Positions 54,073-64,000 of a stretch of DNA of 64,000 nucleotides are shown here, one piece after another. Each line of letters begins with the position of its first letter. Within the stretch, counting starts at the first letter, position 1. Location: the NCBI GenBank assembly GCA_012845835.1, contig JABAKD010000009.1:4626904-4690903 (forward strand), read 5' to 3'. This stretch comes from Undaria pinnatifida (taxonomy: Eukaryota; Sar; Phaeophyceae; Laminariales; Alariaceae). The position numbers and the translations under genes were made by a program. The notes under the pieces were generated by a model that worked only from the letters and a program-made list of their open reading frames with translations, had not been told where the DNA came from and searched no databases.

Positions 54073-54432
54073 TGTAGCCGGTCGCCCCGGTGGCGTATCA
54101 GGTTATCCTCGAGCCTGGTATAGGTCGGTTCCGTGAGTTCGAGCCCCGCCGAGTGCATACTCGTAAACATTCATTGGGACTTTTGCTTGTGCACGAATTG
54201 ACTTGCGCAAAGCGCGAGAGCGTGAGTTAGCAACACTCGATGAAAAATCGACGAGCAGTGGGATTGCTGAACCCCATGCGCAAAAAACAATTGAAGGCAA
54301 GAACCGGGGGCGAGAAGGGTCGACCCCTGTAACCACGGCTTGTCCAGAAGCTAGAAAGTGAAAAGAGTGAGAAAAACAAAAAAAACATTGCTGACAACAC
54401 ACAAGGGGGCCAAAAACCACCTTCGAACCCTA
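54073..54432 (+). mobile_element. tRNA-derived SINE candidate
   Basis: The head reads gtcgccccggtggcgtatca. It has a pol III A-box-like tggcgtatcagg (54091-54102) and, about 35 bp on, a B-box-like gttcgagcc (54137-54145) within 'tgagttcgagccccgccga'. Spacing and order match internal promoters of tRNA genes and tRNA-derived SINEs. The preceding and following sequence is G-rich family E, so this is an insertion. It cannot be folded as an intact tRNA (no anticodon arm is evident), so a SINE is preferred. The unrelated body extends to about 54,430. Confidence 0.55.
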
Positions 54433-54639
54433 GGTAATAAGGCCCCTGTTTGAGTGCATGTGGGGAGGGGGGGAAATTTGTATGGAACGAAATTTTCCAC
54501 CGTGGGGCGATTTTGTCAAAGGGGGGTGACCCGGTATTTCAAGGGGGGTGATATTTTGATGTTCCGATCGATATATTTCAGGGGAGGGTAATGTGCTCCA
54601 GAGTTTGCTATAAATAGAGGGGGTGGATACGATAATGGA

Positions 54640-55267
54640 TTATACCTGCAATCAAAATGCAGATACCTAGTATTATCGAAGGCACATGTACGTACGTACA
54701 CATTGTATATTCCACACCTACAGGTAGTACGGCAATAAACACGGGTGGGTGTAGCCGTCCTAAACATAATTTAACTGTGGCCAGAATTATACTTTGGACG
54801 TGCGGCAGTGCGCTAGCGCACGCGTTTCGCTAATTCCTCTTCGCGCATCACACCCGGAGTCAATGTACGGCTTGCGGCACCCCAGGTTTTTCTGTGCCGC
54901 ACCTTTTTCCGACAAAGGAAAAAACGCTCGTGACGATCCCTTTTCGCCGTAAACATCATTTTTGACTCGGCGAACTCGTAGTCGAAAGGTTTTTTCCTAC
55001 ATTCGAGATATGTGAGGATATTTATGGTTCGTTTCGCCGTAGCCGAACTCTTTCTTGGGCCGTTTACTCATCGGCGAAAACTTGTTTAACCTGTTTTCCG
55101 ACGCGGAAGCATTTTCAACGGTTTAATGTCCTGACGTAACGTCTTTGTCAGACCAGTTCAATCTCGTAAAGCACCGTGTTTCCCATACATATTCCCGACG
55201 CTTGCCACGCTGACTGCAGAGTCCAACCAGTCATCATTCATTGGGTATATATAGCAAAGGGTCAAAC
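54640..55267. other. Possible promoter/LTR-like region
   Basis: Repeated 'ttcgccgta'/'cggcgaa' motifs occur between 54,940 and 55,090. A TATA-like 'gtatatatagc' lies at about 55,243-55,253. No gene. It could be a solo LTR or a promoter, but boundaries are not visible. Confidence 0.3.
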
Positions 55268-55366
55268 ATGGGGCATGGGAGTTGGATGCTTCGAGGGTGC
55301 TACAAACTGCTGGCACTGGTGTTGCTTAGCATCGCGCAAAGCGTGTTAGCGTTTCTCTTGTTCTGA
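55268..55366 (+). CDS. Hypothetical 32-aa peptide with signal-like sequence
   Basis: ATG 15-20 nt after a TATA-like motif opens a 32-codon frame. It has a basic start and a hydrophobic core (YKLLALVLLSIAQSVLA), resembling a signal peptide. It stops immediately, so it would be either the first exon of a split gene or a chance frame. Confidence 0.15.
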   Translation: MGHGSWMLRGCYKLLALVLLSIAQSVLAFLLF

Positions 55367-55671
55367 CTCTACCGCCTTGATTATCTTTCAACGTTTCTCT
55401 CAAGACAGCTGCGCTTGTCTTTTACTTGTTTATCGGATAAATACGCTTGGCTGCTTGAGCTATGCTCGCCCGGACCGAAGTCCTCATCCACGACCATTTC
55501 ACTGTGGGGGAAGATTTTCTTTCATTTGCCGTTATCCGTTTTGTAGTTGTCTTTGTACAAGATATACTTTTCGCAAATATACTAAAGCGTTTCTATACAC
55601 AAAAAACACTCGGATGCCCGCCTACAACCAGAGCGCAGAATGAACGAGTACGACCATCATTTTGAGTATTT

Positions 55672-56124
55672 TTGGGCACTACTTACGCATATAGTATCAA
55701 ATATTGGACTGGTTGCATAATGCAAGGTCACACAACTTGCCGGAAGCGTAAGTTTAATCCTGGTGTCGGTGCTGTTACTTCTTACCGCGAGATATATACA
55801 AAAAGAGGGAAAGCACTAAGCAGTATCTGTTTGTATGGCGGGACTCCTTATCCATCTCTAACGAGTAACTTCAAACGCAAAGAGGGAAAATGGAGATCTA
55901 TATTAAATTGTATCCAACCACTTCCTGTGCCCGGAAATAGGACAATGATGCGACCACAGAGGGCCAGCACGCTAAAAAATCTCATCTCGAGCCACAAAGC
56001 AAAGTTGGCTCATACCGTGCAGCGTCGACAATCAAACCTTGCCGTATCTCAAGCCATGAACAAGGCCGAAAAGGTTTGGTCAAGTTCGCCACGGCCTACG
56101 GTCTACCGGGTGTGCCGACAGTGA
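55672..56124 (+). CDS. Hypothetical 150-aa ORF
   Basis: A basic, Ser/Arg/Lys-rich translation (for example TLKNLISSHKAKLAHTVQRR) with no recognised domain and no paralogue in the window. Length alone is weak evidence here. It may be fortuitous or an exon. Confidence 0.2.
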   Translation: MGTTYAYSIKYWTGCIMQGHTTCRKRKFNPGVGAVTSYREIYTKRGKALSSICLYGGTPYPSLTSNFKRKEGKWRSILNCIQPLPVPGNRTMMRPQRASTLKNLISSHKAKLAHTVQRRQSNLAVSQAMNKAEKVWSSSPRPTVYRVCRQ

Positions 56125-56465
56125 ATAATTAAGTTTTTCAGGTGCCGCAGCGTCACCTACGTGCCTTCAACCTAACCAAACACCACGCGCCACGATTTCA
56201 ATTTCACATGCACCCTTGCCGAAACCCGGACCACAAACGGAAGGTTCATTAAAGTACAATCGCCACCCGTAAAAAGTTAGCATGAATCCCGAACAAAATC
56301 CGTCTAAACACGGGTTCGGCGACGAACCGCCAGCTGTGGCTGCGTCATACCCCATCAACGACCTACGCAGGAACTCCAGGTCAGAAAGGCTACAAATTCA
56401 GAACTAAGGAAAAAACTCAAAATATGTATCTCAAAATCACGGACCCCCCCCAAACCAAGACATGA

Positions 56466-57074
56466 TCACAAACGTAAAAAATACCACTGCATGAATCCGC
56501 TTTTCCTCGCCCGACCTTCAACCGCAGGGCCTTGAATTATTTCGGTGCTCGCCCATCTGGGTACAGGAACACGCCCGACACGGGTTCCCAGGTGCTCTCC
56601 GTCTCTTCCAACCCGTTCCAGACCAGGTTCGACGACGATCGTCGTCGTCAACGGGCGGCGGTTGCGGCGCAACACTGCCGCATTCCACCGTAGGCGAGTA
56701 GTGTCGGATGAGGGATTTCCCTGCACCACCCTTGCACTGTGTTGTAGACAAACGATCAGGTGCTCCACGCGTGCAGATGAGTCGTGCTGAATCGCAAGAT
56801 GGAATACTTCATGTTGCTTGCGACAAACAATATCGCGCGACATCTTGGCACATTTCGCTGGGAGACCATGGTCGACAGCGTCATCGATCAACACCTCAAA
56901 CACGCCCACATGATACTGTAAGCTCATGGGTGGTTGAGACCGCAACGTCAGCGTGACGTCATCATCCACCTCACCTGGAGCATCGACGCCCGGGCCGAAC
57001 GTCGTGATAGCAACCACCACCTGCAGCACAGCACCAGAAATAGGCTCACCCAAACAATGAGCTGTAACGTCCAC
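56466..57074 (-). pseudogene. Unrecognised coding fragment, downstream piece
   Basis: An open frame of 202 codons on the minus strand (AHCLGEPISGAVLQVVVAIT, HHVGVFEVLI-like, then Arg-rich). It lies downstream of a DSGSS-containing piece on the same strand and could be its continuation after frameshifts. The Arg-rich second half looks less protein-like and may be out of frame. Confidence 0.3.
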
Positions 57075-57237
57075 CCCAACTCCACCTTGACGTCTATACG
57101 CCTTCCGTACAGATGCCGCGAGCTGCGTCGCGACGTCGACGTCGCGTTTTGTCTCCCATATGCCTCTACTACCTGATGATTATCACATCGCTTCCCCGGG
57201 CGGAGGTGATCCGGAGCACGGTAAACGGTTACGGTCC

Positions 57238-57429
57238 CTAATGAGTATCGTTGGTACTGTACAGTGGACACGAAAGCGTCTGAATATCACCTTCATGGAT
57301 CAATGGCTTCAGCGCACACGCTTGCCCCACGAACGCCTTTGTTAACGCGGATTTCGTCACTCTCAGCTGACCCCGCACACCCTCTACCCTTTCTTCGGCC
57401 AATGTTGTAATACTTGAACCAGAATCCAT
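57238..57429 (-). pseudogene. Possible retropepsin-like fragment
   Basis: A 63-codon piece starting MDSGSSITTLAEERV, which resembles the D-S/T-G-(A/S) active-site strand of retroviral-type aspartic proteases. QLRVTKSALTKAFV and LSCPLY follow. No flap-distal ILG motif has been identified. If correct, this minus-strand region would be a decayed retroelement polyprotein; alternatives are a non-enzymatic host protein. Confidence 0.3.
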
Positions 57430-58110
57430 ACCCCATGACCTCAGCAGCCGCGGAAGTACCAGGATCCGTGCGAGACCAACGGGATATGCTGCGTCCGTTA
57501 GTCCAAATGCTGTTCGTTCTCCATCACATCCGACTTTGTGTCACCAGATCCGACAGGTTATACGACCTGGACACGCGCAGGAGAAATGGTGTTGAAATCT
57601 CCACACCTGCCACGCCGTTCCCTGTGGCTGAACCGGAACGATATGAAGAACTGGCGTCGAATTCTGTGGCCAGGACCGTTTGAAAGCCTGGTGCTGCACC
57701 ATGTTGGTGATCCAGGTATCAAGTCGCGCCCCTCTCTCCAGCAGGACGTGCGAATGTGCGCGGAGTTGGCATGCTTCTGTGATTGCTTCAGGCGCACCAG
57801 ATTCGGTCTTCGTGGTAACTACCGCTGCAGACGGCGGTCTTGTTCCCTCTAGCTCTATTAATGGTATATACAGGGCTCATCCCGGTCATCTAGCTCTGGG
57901 CATGCTAAGTGGGGCTGCTTGTATACTGCTGCTGCTCCTTGGTCGTCTGGCCGTGGCCCTGGCCGTAGACGTCATTGTTTCTCTTACCCTGCCGGCATTA
58001 GTGGCGATTCCCGTTTGCTTTTTAACTTGCATGCGACAAACGAAACACTCGTTTTCGACTTGTTAACGTTTCCGCTCTGCTTTTACGCCAGCGTCCTTGG
58101 CACTCTCGAC

Positions 58111-58784
58111 TTAGTCATTACATCTAGCAGCACTTCCCTGCGGCTTCGTGTCCGGAGCAGCCACTGACTTAGCGTCACGACGCTTTGCGGCTTGCCGCCG
58201 AGTCGCATCGTTGGCCTCAGTTACAACTTGGCCCCGTTGCTGTTTGGCAATCATGGTTAACAGTGCTCCATGATCATGCGTTTCGACATCAAATTGCATC
58301 TTCATGTCCGTCGTGGGGGCGCAACGTCAGTGGCTCAGTTAAGCCTGTACTGTCGACCTTCGTGATATACCATTTCTGTAGGCTCGTTTTCAGCAAGGTA
58401 TTTCCGCAACGCAATGTTTTTAATCAGCACCTTGACGTGTAAGGTGACCGCTCGCATCCATTATTTCAGCACATGGACTACCAAGCGGCAAAATACCTCA
58501 TCACTCGTCAGCAAGACATGAACGGCAGCAAACGGTTTAAGCGCTTTCGTCAGCTCCTCGCCTGAGAGATCGACGGTAGTTTTGTCATCATAGACCTCAT
58601 CAGCCACCATCACATGAGTCTCCGAGTCTAAGAGCTCTCGATTTCCCGCCAGCATCATGTCTCCTCCATATTCGAAAATGATACCCATCTGCTGCTCGTT
58701 ATCCGGGACGGGCAAGAATAATTTGTCGATATTGCTGAAAGGCATTAACACCACAAAACACCTTAGGCGATCTAGCTTCCCCAA
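58111..58784 (-). pseudogene. Unrecognised coding region, middle pieces
   Basis: Two minus-strand frames connect with one stop and one shift. 58784-58461 (PVPDNEQQMGIIFEYGGDMM, VADEVYDDKTTVDLSGEELT) continues past its stop as VKVLIKNIALRKYLAENEPT. 58305-58111 follows (FDVETHDHGALLTMIAKQQR, then a Lys/Arg/Ala-rich tail). Composition and acidic/hydrophobic patterning look like a genuine protein, but no family is recognised. Together with flanking pieces it suggests one decayed gene from about 59,345 to 56,466. Confidence 0.4.
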
Positions 58785-58925
58785 TCGTTACATTGACCTC
58801 TGGTGTCAATCGGCAACGGGATTGGCCTCCACCTCTGTGGTTACCCCAACATTCAGAATAGACCCCGCCACCGCCCTGCGATCATGCTCCTATTGCTCTT
58901 GTAGAGTCTCCTTGCCAATATTTTT

Positions 58926-59345
58926 TTAAAATGTATCGACTCGTGACTGCGGGCCCGGCTGTGCCAGATCCGATAGCCTCTCCTCGTAGGCTGGGAGTGC
59001 GTTTGTCCACCACGCAAAAGTTCGTTGGTCATCACATGGGGAAATGCCACACCGTCGGCCAATTGACCTCCCCGTCCATTTCTTTAAAGTCACTAGAAAC
59101 ATTGAGAGGAAATTGCACTCCCTAACACATTGCATCCAAACTTGTCTACGATCGGCATTATGTGTAATATTGTGGCCACATCGATTCACAAGTGTGAGAG
59201 GCTTGGAGGCCAGCGCCAAACAAGCATTTATGCGTGCTATTAATCGACGACATGTTGCCGTGAGTAGTGCGAAATCCTCGTGATTAAATGGGAGTTGTAG
59301 ATATGCATAAGCAAAATATAGGCGGTCTGAGTGTTCTCCGTCCAC
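58926..59345 (-). pseudogene. Unrecognised coding region, upstream piece
   Basis: A 139-codon minus-strand frame beginning at ATG 59345 (LYFAYAYLQLPFNHEDFALL, CRRLIARINACLALASKPLT, FAWWTNALPAYEERLSDLAQ). Amino-acid use is balanced with Trp, Cys and His, as in real proteins. It probably continues through frameshifts into 58784-58111. No domain recognised. Confidence 0.4.
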
Positions 59346-61930
59346 TCTCTGATACGCGCATGTAGCAGGCTGTATGTCTCGCTAACATCTAGTTTTCCTA
59401 TCATTGATAACCAGTAGAGGTCCCTCAGTAGTACAGGTTAAAACGTGTCGGTTGCCCGTCCCAGTACATGTGAAGTCGATCGGCATACATGGAAGCATCG
59501 AGTAGTGCCAACAGTCTGAGTAGCGCAGGTGGCCGGTATACGCCAGCATTTTTGGCTTGCACATGCTGGCACTACCGAGGGGACACTACGGCGATACGCC
59601 CATGACATCTCTCTCAAATAACATCCAGCGCATAATTTACGTCTTCAATTTGTTTCCCATGCAAACAATGTGCACAAGGGTGCTTTTTTTTCTCGAGGTG
59701 ACCAATGAGCGCATTGCCAATACGTGTCGCAATAGAATGTGCTGGACCTAAACCACGGCCCTCATCAAAATCTGGCGCTTAGAAGTGACGCACTATATCT
59801 GTGCGTCGCCTATTCCTTCAACATGTTCGTGGTGGAAACCGTTCGGCGTTGCTGCCGAACCATACCCTGACATATATTTGCGTGCAACGCTTCCCAGTTC
59901 TCGGGCGGACGTCAAATCGTTTTTGATTTTTTTACTACGAGTACCGGGGACGTCCGATGAGGTTCCAAGGCGTGCTTCAAGCACTAAAACACCACACGTT
60001 ATCTACGCAATCGAAACTATGGTTTGGCGGCCGCGTTCTATTTTGTAATATACCTCAAAAATACACATTCGATAAAAAATTATACAGCAATGATATTTTT
60101 GTCTGTCGTTGTAGCGTCCAAACCTACCCGCAACCCTAGCTACTGTTGATGGTCACCCAACATGCGTTGGCTACCGGACGACGGCTGCGGTGGAGGTGGG
60201 CTTTCTTATATTTTTATTTCGAAGCTTGCCAGAGCCATTAACGCGAATAGCTACAACAATAACCGTATTAGAGGCGGTTTCGCGACACACACACGCGTCT
60301 CACGCATTCATACGGTGCTGGGCCAAAAAGTATAGTCTATATTGTTAGTCGTTTTGACGGTGCAAAGGCGGTGGTGAAAACGAGAGAACATCCAATTTTA
60401 ATACTGTACCATCGCCATTATAGAACACCCAGCCTCAACAATAATGTGTGATCTTCTAGAGGGCGCACGTTAATATTGCCTCCGTCGTACATGACGATTT
60501 TGGTCAAAAATTATTTTTTTCAGTCGCCATAAAAAGAACGGCTGAAAAAAACGGATATGGCACATGCTAGGCAGGTAGGGGGGGGGTACTCAGGTTATGC
60601 ACCGTCTTAGTCATATCACATTACACCCTCGCATGCCTACTATGCTGAGACGGAGCGCATCGGGGTTTTACCAACCAACCAGGCATAGCTAGCTCCTAAC
60701 GCAAAGCCCCGTGACGTGTTAGGCCAGTCGTATGTCGTGTGAACCGTATCCTTCCTAGACCTGCTCGTAAGATGGACTTCAGCTGCTTATTCCTACGATC
60801 TTGCTAATGGACGACAGCGCCAAATGTTTGCGTGTTCATCCATTCAAGAGACAGCAACGGGGATTCCGTTGCATATGCCTCTTTGGTGCCTTGCCATATT
60901 TGCACTACGCAATGAGATCATTCCATCCGTGGGGATATAGGGTTTCCACCCCGCATATTTGCTCTAACTCGATGACCATCATGGTTACCGTTCAAAATGA
61001 AAAACGAAAATATACCGGTACAAGTTCTGTTTAGCTTACGCAGTGGTTGGCATGTTCTACAGCGTCGTTGGCAACCAACGCCGTCTCAATACACATTTTC
61101 CTGTTAATAGCGTCAGTGCCCACCGTGGCCAGCGCGAGGGGTTACAGAAATATTGTTACTCACACCTTCGTCTGTCAAGCAGGTAGACGTTTTGTCTTTT
61201 TCACCTCCTTACATCAGGATTATATGTTGTACCTCACCAAAGCATAACTGGTGGTACACTCCGATCACCGACCTCATGGCCTCTGTGTTAATAGTATTCG
61301 TACAGCCCTACTAGAATGACACTTCAACTAGTTTGGGGTTTGAGAAGGCCCGTCGTTCAGAGAATAGCTTTGCTCAAAAGCGTTACCTCTAGCGTATGAC
61401 AGGTCTAATTCAATTATATGTTTTCTATTCCAACAAACAAAAATGATCAAAAGGAACCGAAGATCAACAAAGCTCACTGATATTTTACCCCTCCTGTAAA
61501 CACTAATGAAATGACCAATAACAAAAATGATTTCATGTCGGTCGAGCTAAACTGTGTGAATATATTAACATCATGTTAGACGAAGGGTTTGCACAATTCC
61601 GAGGAGTGGTATATTAGAAATCATCCGGCATATTAATAGGCACTGCACCCGCACCCGATTAAGTGAACGGTTGTGCGTTCATGCATGAACTCAATTTCCT
61701 AAAACTTATGATAAATAGGTATTTGCTCTATACGAAAAACAGCATTGAACCTTTTTACCCTCAAAGTTCATTGAACAGTAGTACGGCAGTAACACTGAAA
61801 GATTCATAGATAATATATTAACGGTAGCACCAGGCCTACCAAATATGATAGGTCCTACGTTGAACAAACTATAAGCGGGAAAGAAGGGAGGGGGGGATGT
61901 ATGGCATAATGTGTCCATAATAACACGTCC
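59346..61930. other. Intergenic sequence with no supported gene
   Basis: Short ORFs to 87 codons only. 61,320-61,400 is weakly similar to 41,370-41,470. 60,575-60,590 has a short G-run. Nothing else recognised. Confidence 0.35.
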
Positions 61931-62325
61931 TAGATGACGAGGGTGAGCAGGTTGCGAACCCTGTATCTCTCAATAAAGAACAAAGAGTGCAAACAGTGCA
62001 TTTTCTGGATATGGAGATTCTTCAAAGAACGCCTGGAGTGTCGCGATTCCGAATGCATTATAAACGGGACCACATGGAGACACTGAAGCAGTACCGTAGA
62101 TACCCCCAACAGTGAAACACGATTGTCAAAAAGTATTTGTATGCGACCCGCCATTGCCAACTTTGTCGATTTCCAACTAGGTGCTCGGAAATTCATTTCT
62201 TCCTGGTAGCAGCAGCTAAGTTGATGATGGACATAATTCGACATGGTTATGCCAAAGATCGTGTGCGGAGACAACTGATAAGATACGGCCTGGAAAGGCC
62301 TGTAGGTATCCGAATTTGAGATCAT
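61930..62325 (-). pseudogene. Possible LINE RT-ORF fragment
   Basis: A 131-codon minus-strand frame contains SWKSTKLAMAGRIQILFDNR and a hydrophobic VSLLGVSTVLLQ stretch. Plant-type L1 RT ORFs have a 'WKxxxLSxAGRxxLIxSVLxxIPxYxM' block after the palm, which this resembles. It is a single weak match, and the frame overlaps the start of the direct repeat at 62280. Confidence 0.3.
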
Positions 62326-62544
62326 TTGGATAGGTTTCGTATGATAAGGTTGGCGGTTTATATTAGGGGAAGTTAGGAATTAGATCGGAGGCATGCGCCT
62401 CTAATCTCAGAAGCTATCCCGGGCTTTGGTGGAAACAAATAAAGCTACATCTCTACGAAGGAACGAAAGTGAGTACTCTCCGAAGACCTGCTCAATTGGC
62501 AGACCTGCAGGGGGCACTCTGTGTCCCCCACCTTGAATTTAACA
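62280..62544 (+). repeat. 265-bp direct repeat, copy 1 (possible miniature LTR)
   Basis: About 93% identical by eye to 62654-62918. The part from TGTAGG (62301) to TTTAACA (62544) is 244 bp in both copies with TG...CA ends. It is followed by tg and then TGGCTTCGACGGCAGG (62547 on), whose complement ends ...CCA and could be a tRNA 3' end. This would make a TRIM (terminal-repeat retrotransposon in miniature). However, similarity extends about 21 bp upstream of the TG in both copies, and no target duplication is seen, so a plain tandem duplication is possible. Confidence 0.6.
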
Positions 62545-62546
62545 TG

Positions 62547-62564
62547 TGGCTTCGACGGCAGGAT
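62547..62564 (+). other. Candidate primer-binding site of miniature LTR element
   Basis: TGGCTTCGACGGCAGGAT. The reverse complement (ATCCTGCCGTCGAAGCCA) looks like the T-stem plus acceptor end of a tRNA with CCA. The host tRNA set is needed to confirm. Confidence 0.35.
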
Positions 62565-62653
62565 CTTCGACTCATGGTCTAGTTCGTAGAACCGGGGTTT
62601 TCCCGAATCTCCCATATTTCTGCATATGCGACTCATCAGGGTGGGCTAGTGTT

Positions 62654-62918
62654 AAGATACATCCTCGAAAGGCCTGTAGGTATCCGAATTTGAGATCATT
62701 TGGATGGGTTTCGTATAATATGGTTGGCGGTTTATATTCGGAAAAGTTGGGAATTGGATCGGAGGCACGCGCCTCCGATCTCAGAAGCTATCCCGGGCTT
62801 AGGTGGAAACGAATAAAGCTACATCTCTACGAAGGAACGAAAGTGAGTACTCTCCGAGGACCTGCTCAATTGGCAGACCTGCAGGGGGCACTCTGTGTCC
62901 CCCACCTTTAATTTAACA
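62654..62918 (+). repeat. 265-bp direct repeat, copy 2 (possible miniature LTR)
   Basis: Second copy. It contains a perfect 10-bp-arm hairpin gatcggaggc...gcctccgatc (62757-62780), whose counterpart in copy 1 has lost two pairs. It also has a 'gggggcac tct gtgtccccc' stem-loop near 62,885-62,904 present in both copies. Small ORFs across it are not called. Confidence 0.6.
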
Positions 62919-62987
62919 CAACCTCAAAATTTCGTGTTTTTTTTTTCAACTCACCGATAAAGCCGACTATAAATAGATATAGCGTAC

Positions 62988-63260
62988 ATGGCCCGGTTGC
63001 ACGTGACAAGTATTGGTGGTTGGTCACTGATGGAGGTTGGAGATGTATCGATAGGGAAGGTCAATCACCCTGGCATTAGAGACTGCTGGTTGATGAGTGG
63101 GTACGTCGTTGTACGTCACCTGATGTGTAGGAATGATCGATTGAATTTCAGAAGTTTTACCTTACGTATGGGAATGAATGGCCACTTCGCGTGTCCCTCA
63201 AACTTGTATTGTTACAAAGTGTCATATAAACAAATAAACAACCGCCTTCTATGGGAATAG
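62988..63260 (+). CDS. Hypothetical 90-aa ORF
   Basis: Open from an ATG 10 bp after a TATA-like 'ctataaatag' (62,968-62,977), too close for a normal transcription start. Translation has no recognised domain. Listed only because the stretch holds nothing else. Confidence 0.15.
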   Translation: MARLHVTSIGGWSLMEVGDVSIGKVNHPGIRDCWLMSGYVVVRHLMCRNDRLNFRSFTLRMGMNGHFACPSNLYCYKVSYKQINNRLLWE

Positions 63261-63467
63261 ACAGATACTAGAGTGTGTGGGGGGGTATTTGCGTGGATAA
63301 GTGGAAACGTAGTCACGTAGGCATAGATGTAGACATAATAGTATGGGAGTGCAATTCATCGTCGTACCCGAGTAAACAATGTGTGTGGGTCTGTTGAGAT
63401 AGGCGGTACGTGTGTGTAATGTGATGCCATGGACTCGTGGATTCGAGTTAAACAATAAAGGAGAGGG

Positions 63468-63806
63468 TTATGACCGTCGGGAACCGAAGGCGGCGTAACC
63501 CGTGGTTTGTTTGGACGCGAAAAAAATTAGGGTTGTTGTTCCATGCTCTGGCAGCGGTCCACCACACGGTAGTTGGTGGCCATCACTCTTCGGTTGACTG
63601 GCGCAGCTAGGTAAGCCCGCACGTTGAAAGGCAAGGGACGGTACCGTGTAGGCTGTGCGACCAGAGAAGAGGCAAGTGTTAGTAGCCGGCCAGCGACCCA
63701 GCATTAGGTCGGCTCTCGTGATATTTCGGCTCTCGTGATATTTCTGTCGTTTTTGTCTATTTCTCCGGACGTGCTTGACGAGAATCTGGTTTTGGTTGTC
63801 GGCCAC
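63468..63806 (-). CDS. Hypothetical 112-aa ORF
   Basis: Minus-strand frame with a basic N-terminus (VKHVRRNRQKRQKYH) and no recognised domain. A 17-bp direct repeat (ggctctcgtgatatttc twice, 63,711-63,745) lies inside it. Probably fortuitous. Confidence 0.2.
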   Translation of the reverse strand: MADNQNQILVKHVRRNRQKRQKYHESRNITRADLMLGRWPATNTCLFSGRTAYTVPSLAFQRAGLPSCASQPKSDGHQLPCGGPLPEHGTTTLIFFASKQTTGYAAFGSRRS

Positions 63807-64000
63807 ATCCCAGGGACAAACCGAAAGGAGTGGGCTAAAAAATATTATTACGCAGACAGTATATAGCGCCCTGGTCCTGCAGGTGACAAGCCAAATAGGT
63901 AAGAAATACCGAATGTCTACCTAAACGATAAATGTGTGTGAAAAACGTACGCTACGTTTGGTTGTTCGTGCGTTGGGAAGTAGGTGGGTATGAGTATCGA

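Noticed and set aside
54073-54160. A functional tRNA gene
   Set aside because: A and B boxes are present, but no anticodon stem or acceptor pairing could be drawn; SINE preferred.
1-64000. CRISPR arrays, bacterial operons, rRNA genes
   Set aside because: No regularly spaced identical repeats with unique spacers, no Shine-Dalgarno-led gene runs and no rRNA-like conserved blocks were seen.

Overview
This window looks like nuclear DNA of a eukaryote, most likely an alga or related protist. There are no tight gene clusters, ribosome-binding sites or operons. Nearly everything recognisable is a transposable element: Ty1/copia, Ty3/gypsy, non-LTR (LINE-like), pogo-like, TTA-target and hAT-like DNA elements, a probable tRNA-derived SINE, and long fields of decayed repeats. 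I found no intact host protein-coding gene and no convincing tRNA or rRNA gene. The species cannot be named from the sequence alone.

Layout. 1-2.8 kb holds low-complexity DNA and small duplications. 2.84-4.17 kb is a pogo-like DNA transposon relic with terminal inverted repeats (TIRs), a TA target duplication and the C-terminal end of a transposase. 5.35-6.67 kb is a second DNA transposon with long TIRs and an 8-bp target duplication; its empty-site relative lies near 39.8 kb. 7.39-14.48 kb is a nearly complete Ty1/copia element on the minus strand. Its two 651-bp LTRs are about 98% identical by eye. Each LTR carries phased heat-shock-element-like motifs, and the primer-binding site matches a Met-tRNA anticodon arm. 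16.3-23.4 kb is a decayed, 3'-truncated Ty3/gypsy element on the plus strand with gag, protease, reverse transcriptase, RNase H and integrase. Between RNase H and integrase it carries a cytosine-5 DNA methyltransferase-like domain.

23.4-48.9 kb is a repeat graveyard. It holds G-tract repeat arms in both orientations, LINE fragments, a foldback element and a small thioredoxin-like coding fragment. 49.16-52.49 kb is a hAT-like non-autonomous element carrying a TTA-flanked element, which itself carries an unrelated coding segment. 54.07-54.43 kb is a SINE candidate. 56.5-59.3 kb is an unrecognised, frameshifted coding region on the minus strand. 62.28-62.92 kb contains a pair of 265-bp direct repeats that could be a miniature LTR element.

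The most interesting observations are the methyltransferase-bearing gypsy element, the heat-shock-like LTR, the half-tRNA primer site, and the nested transposon carrying a captured coding segment.
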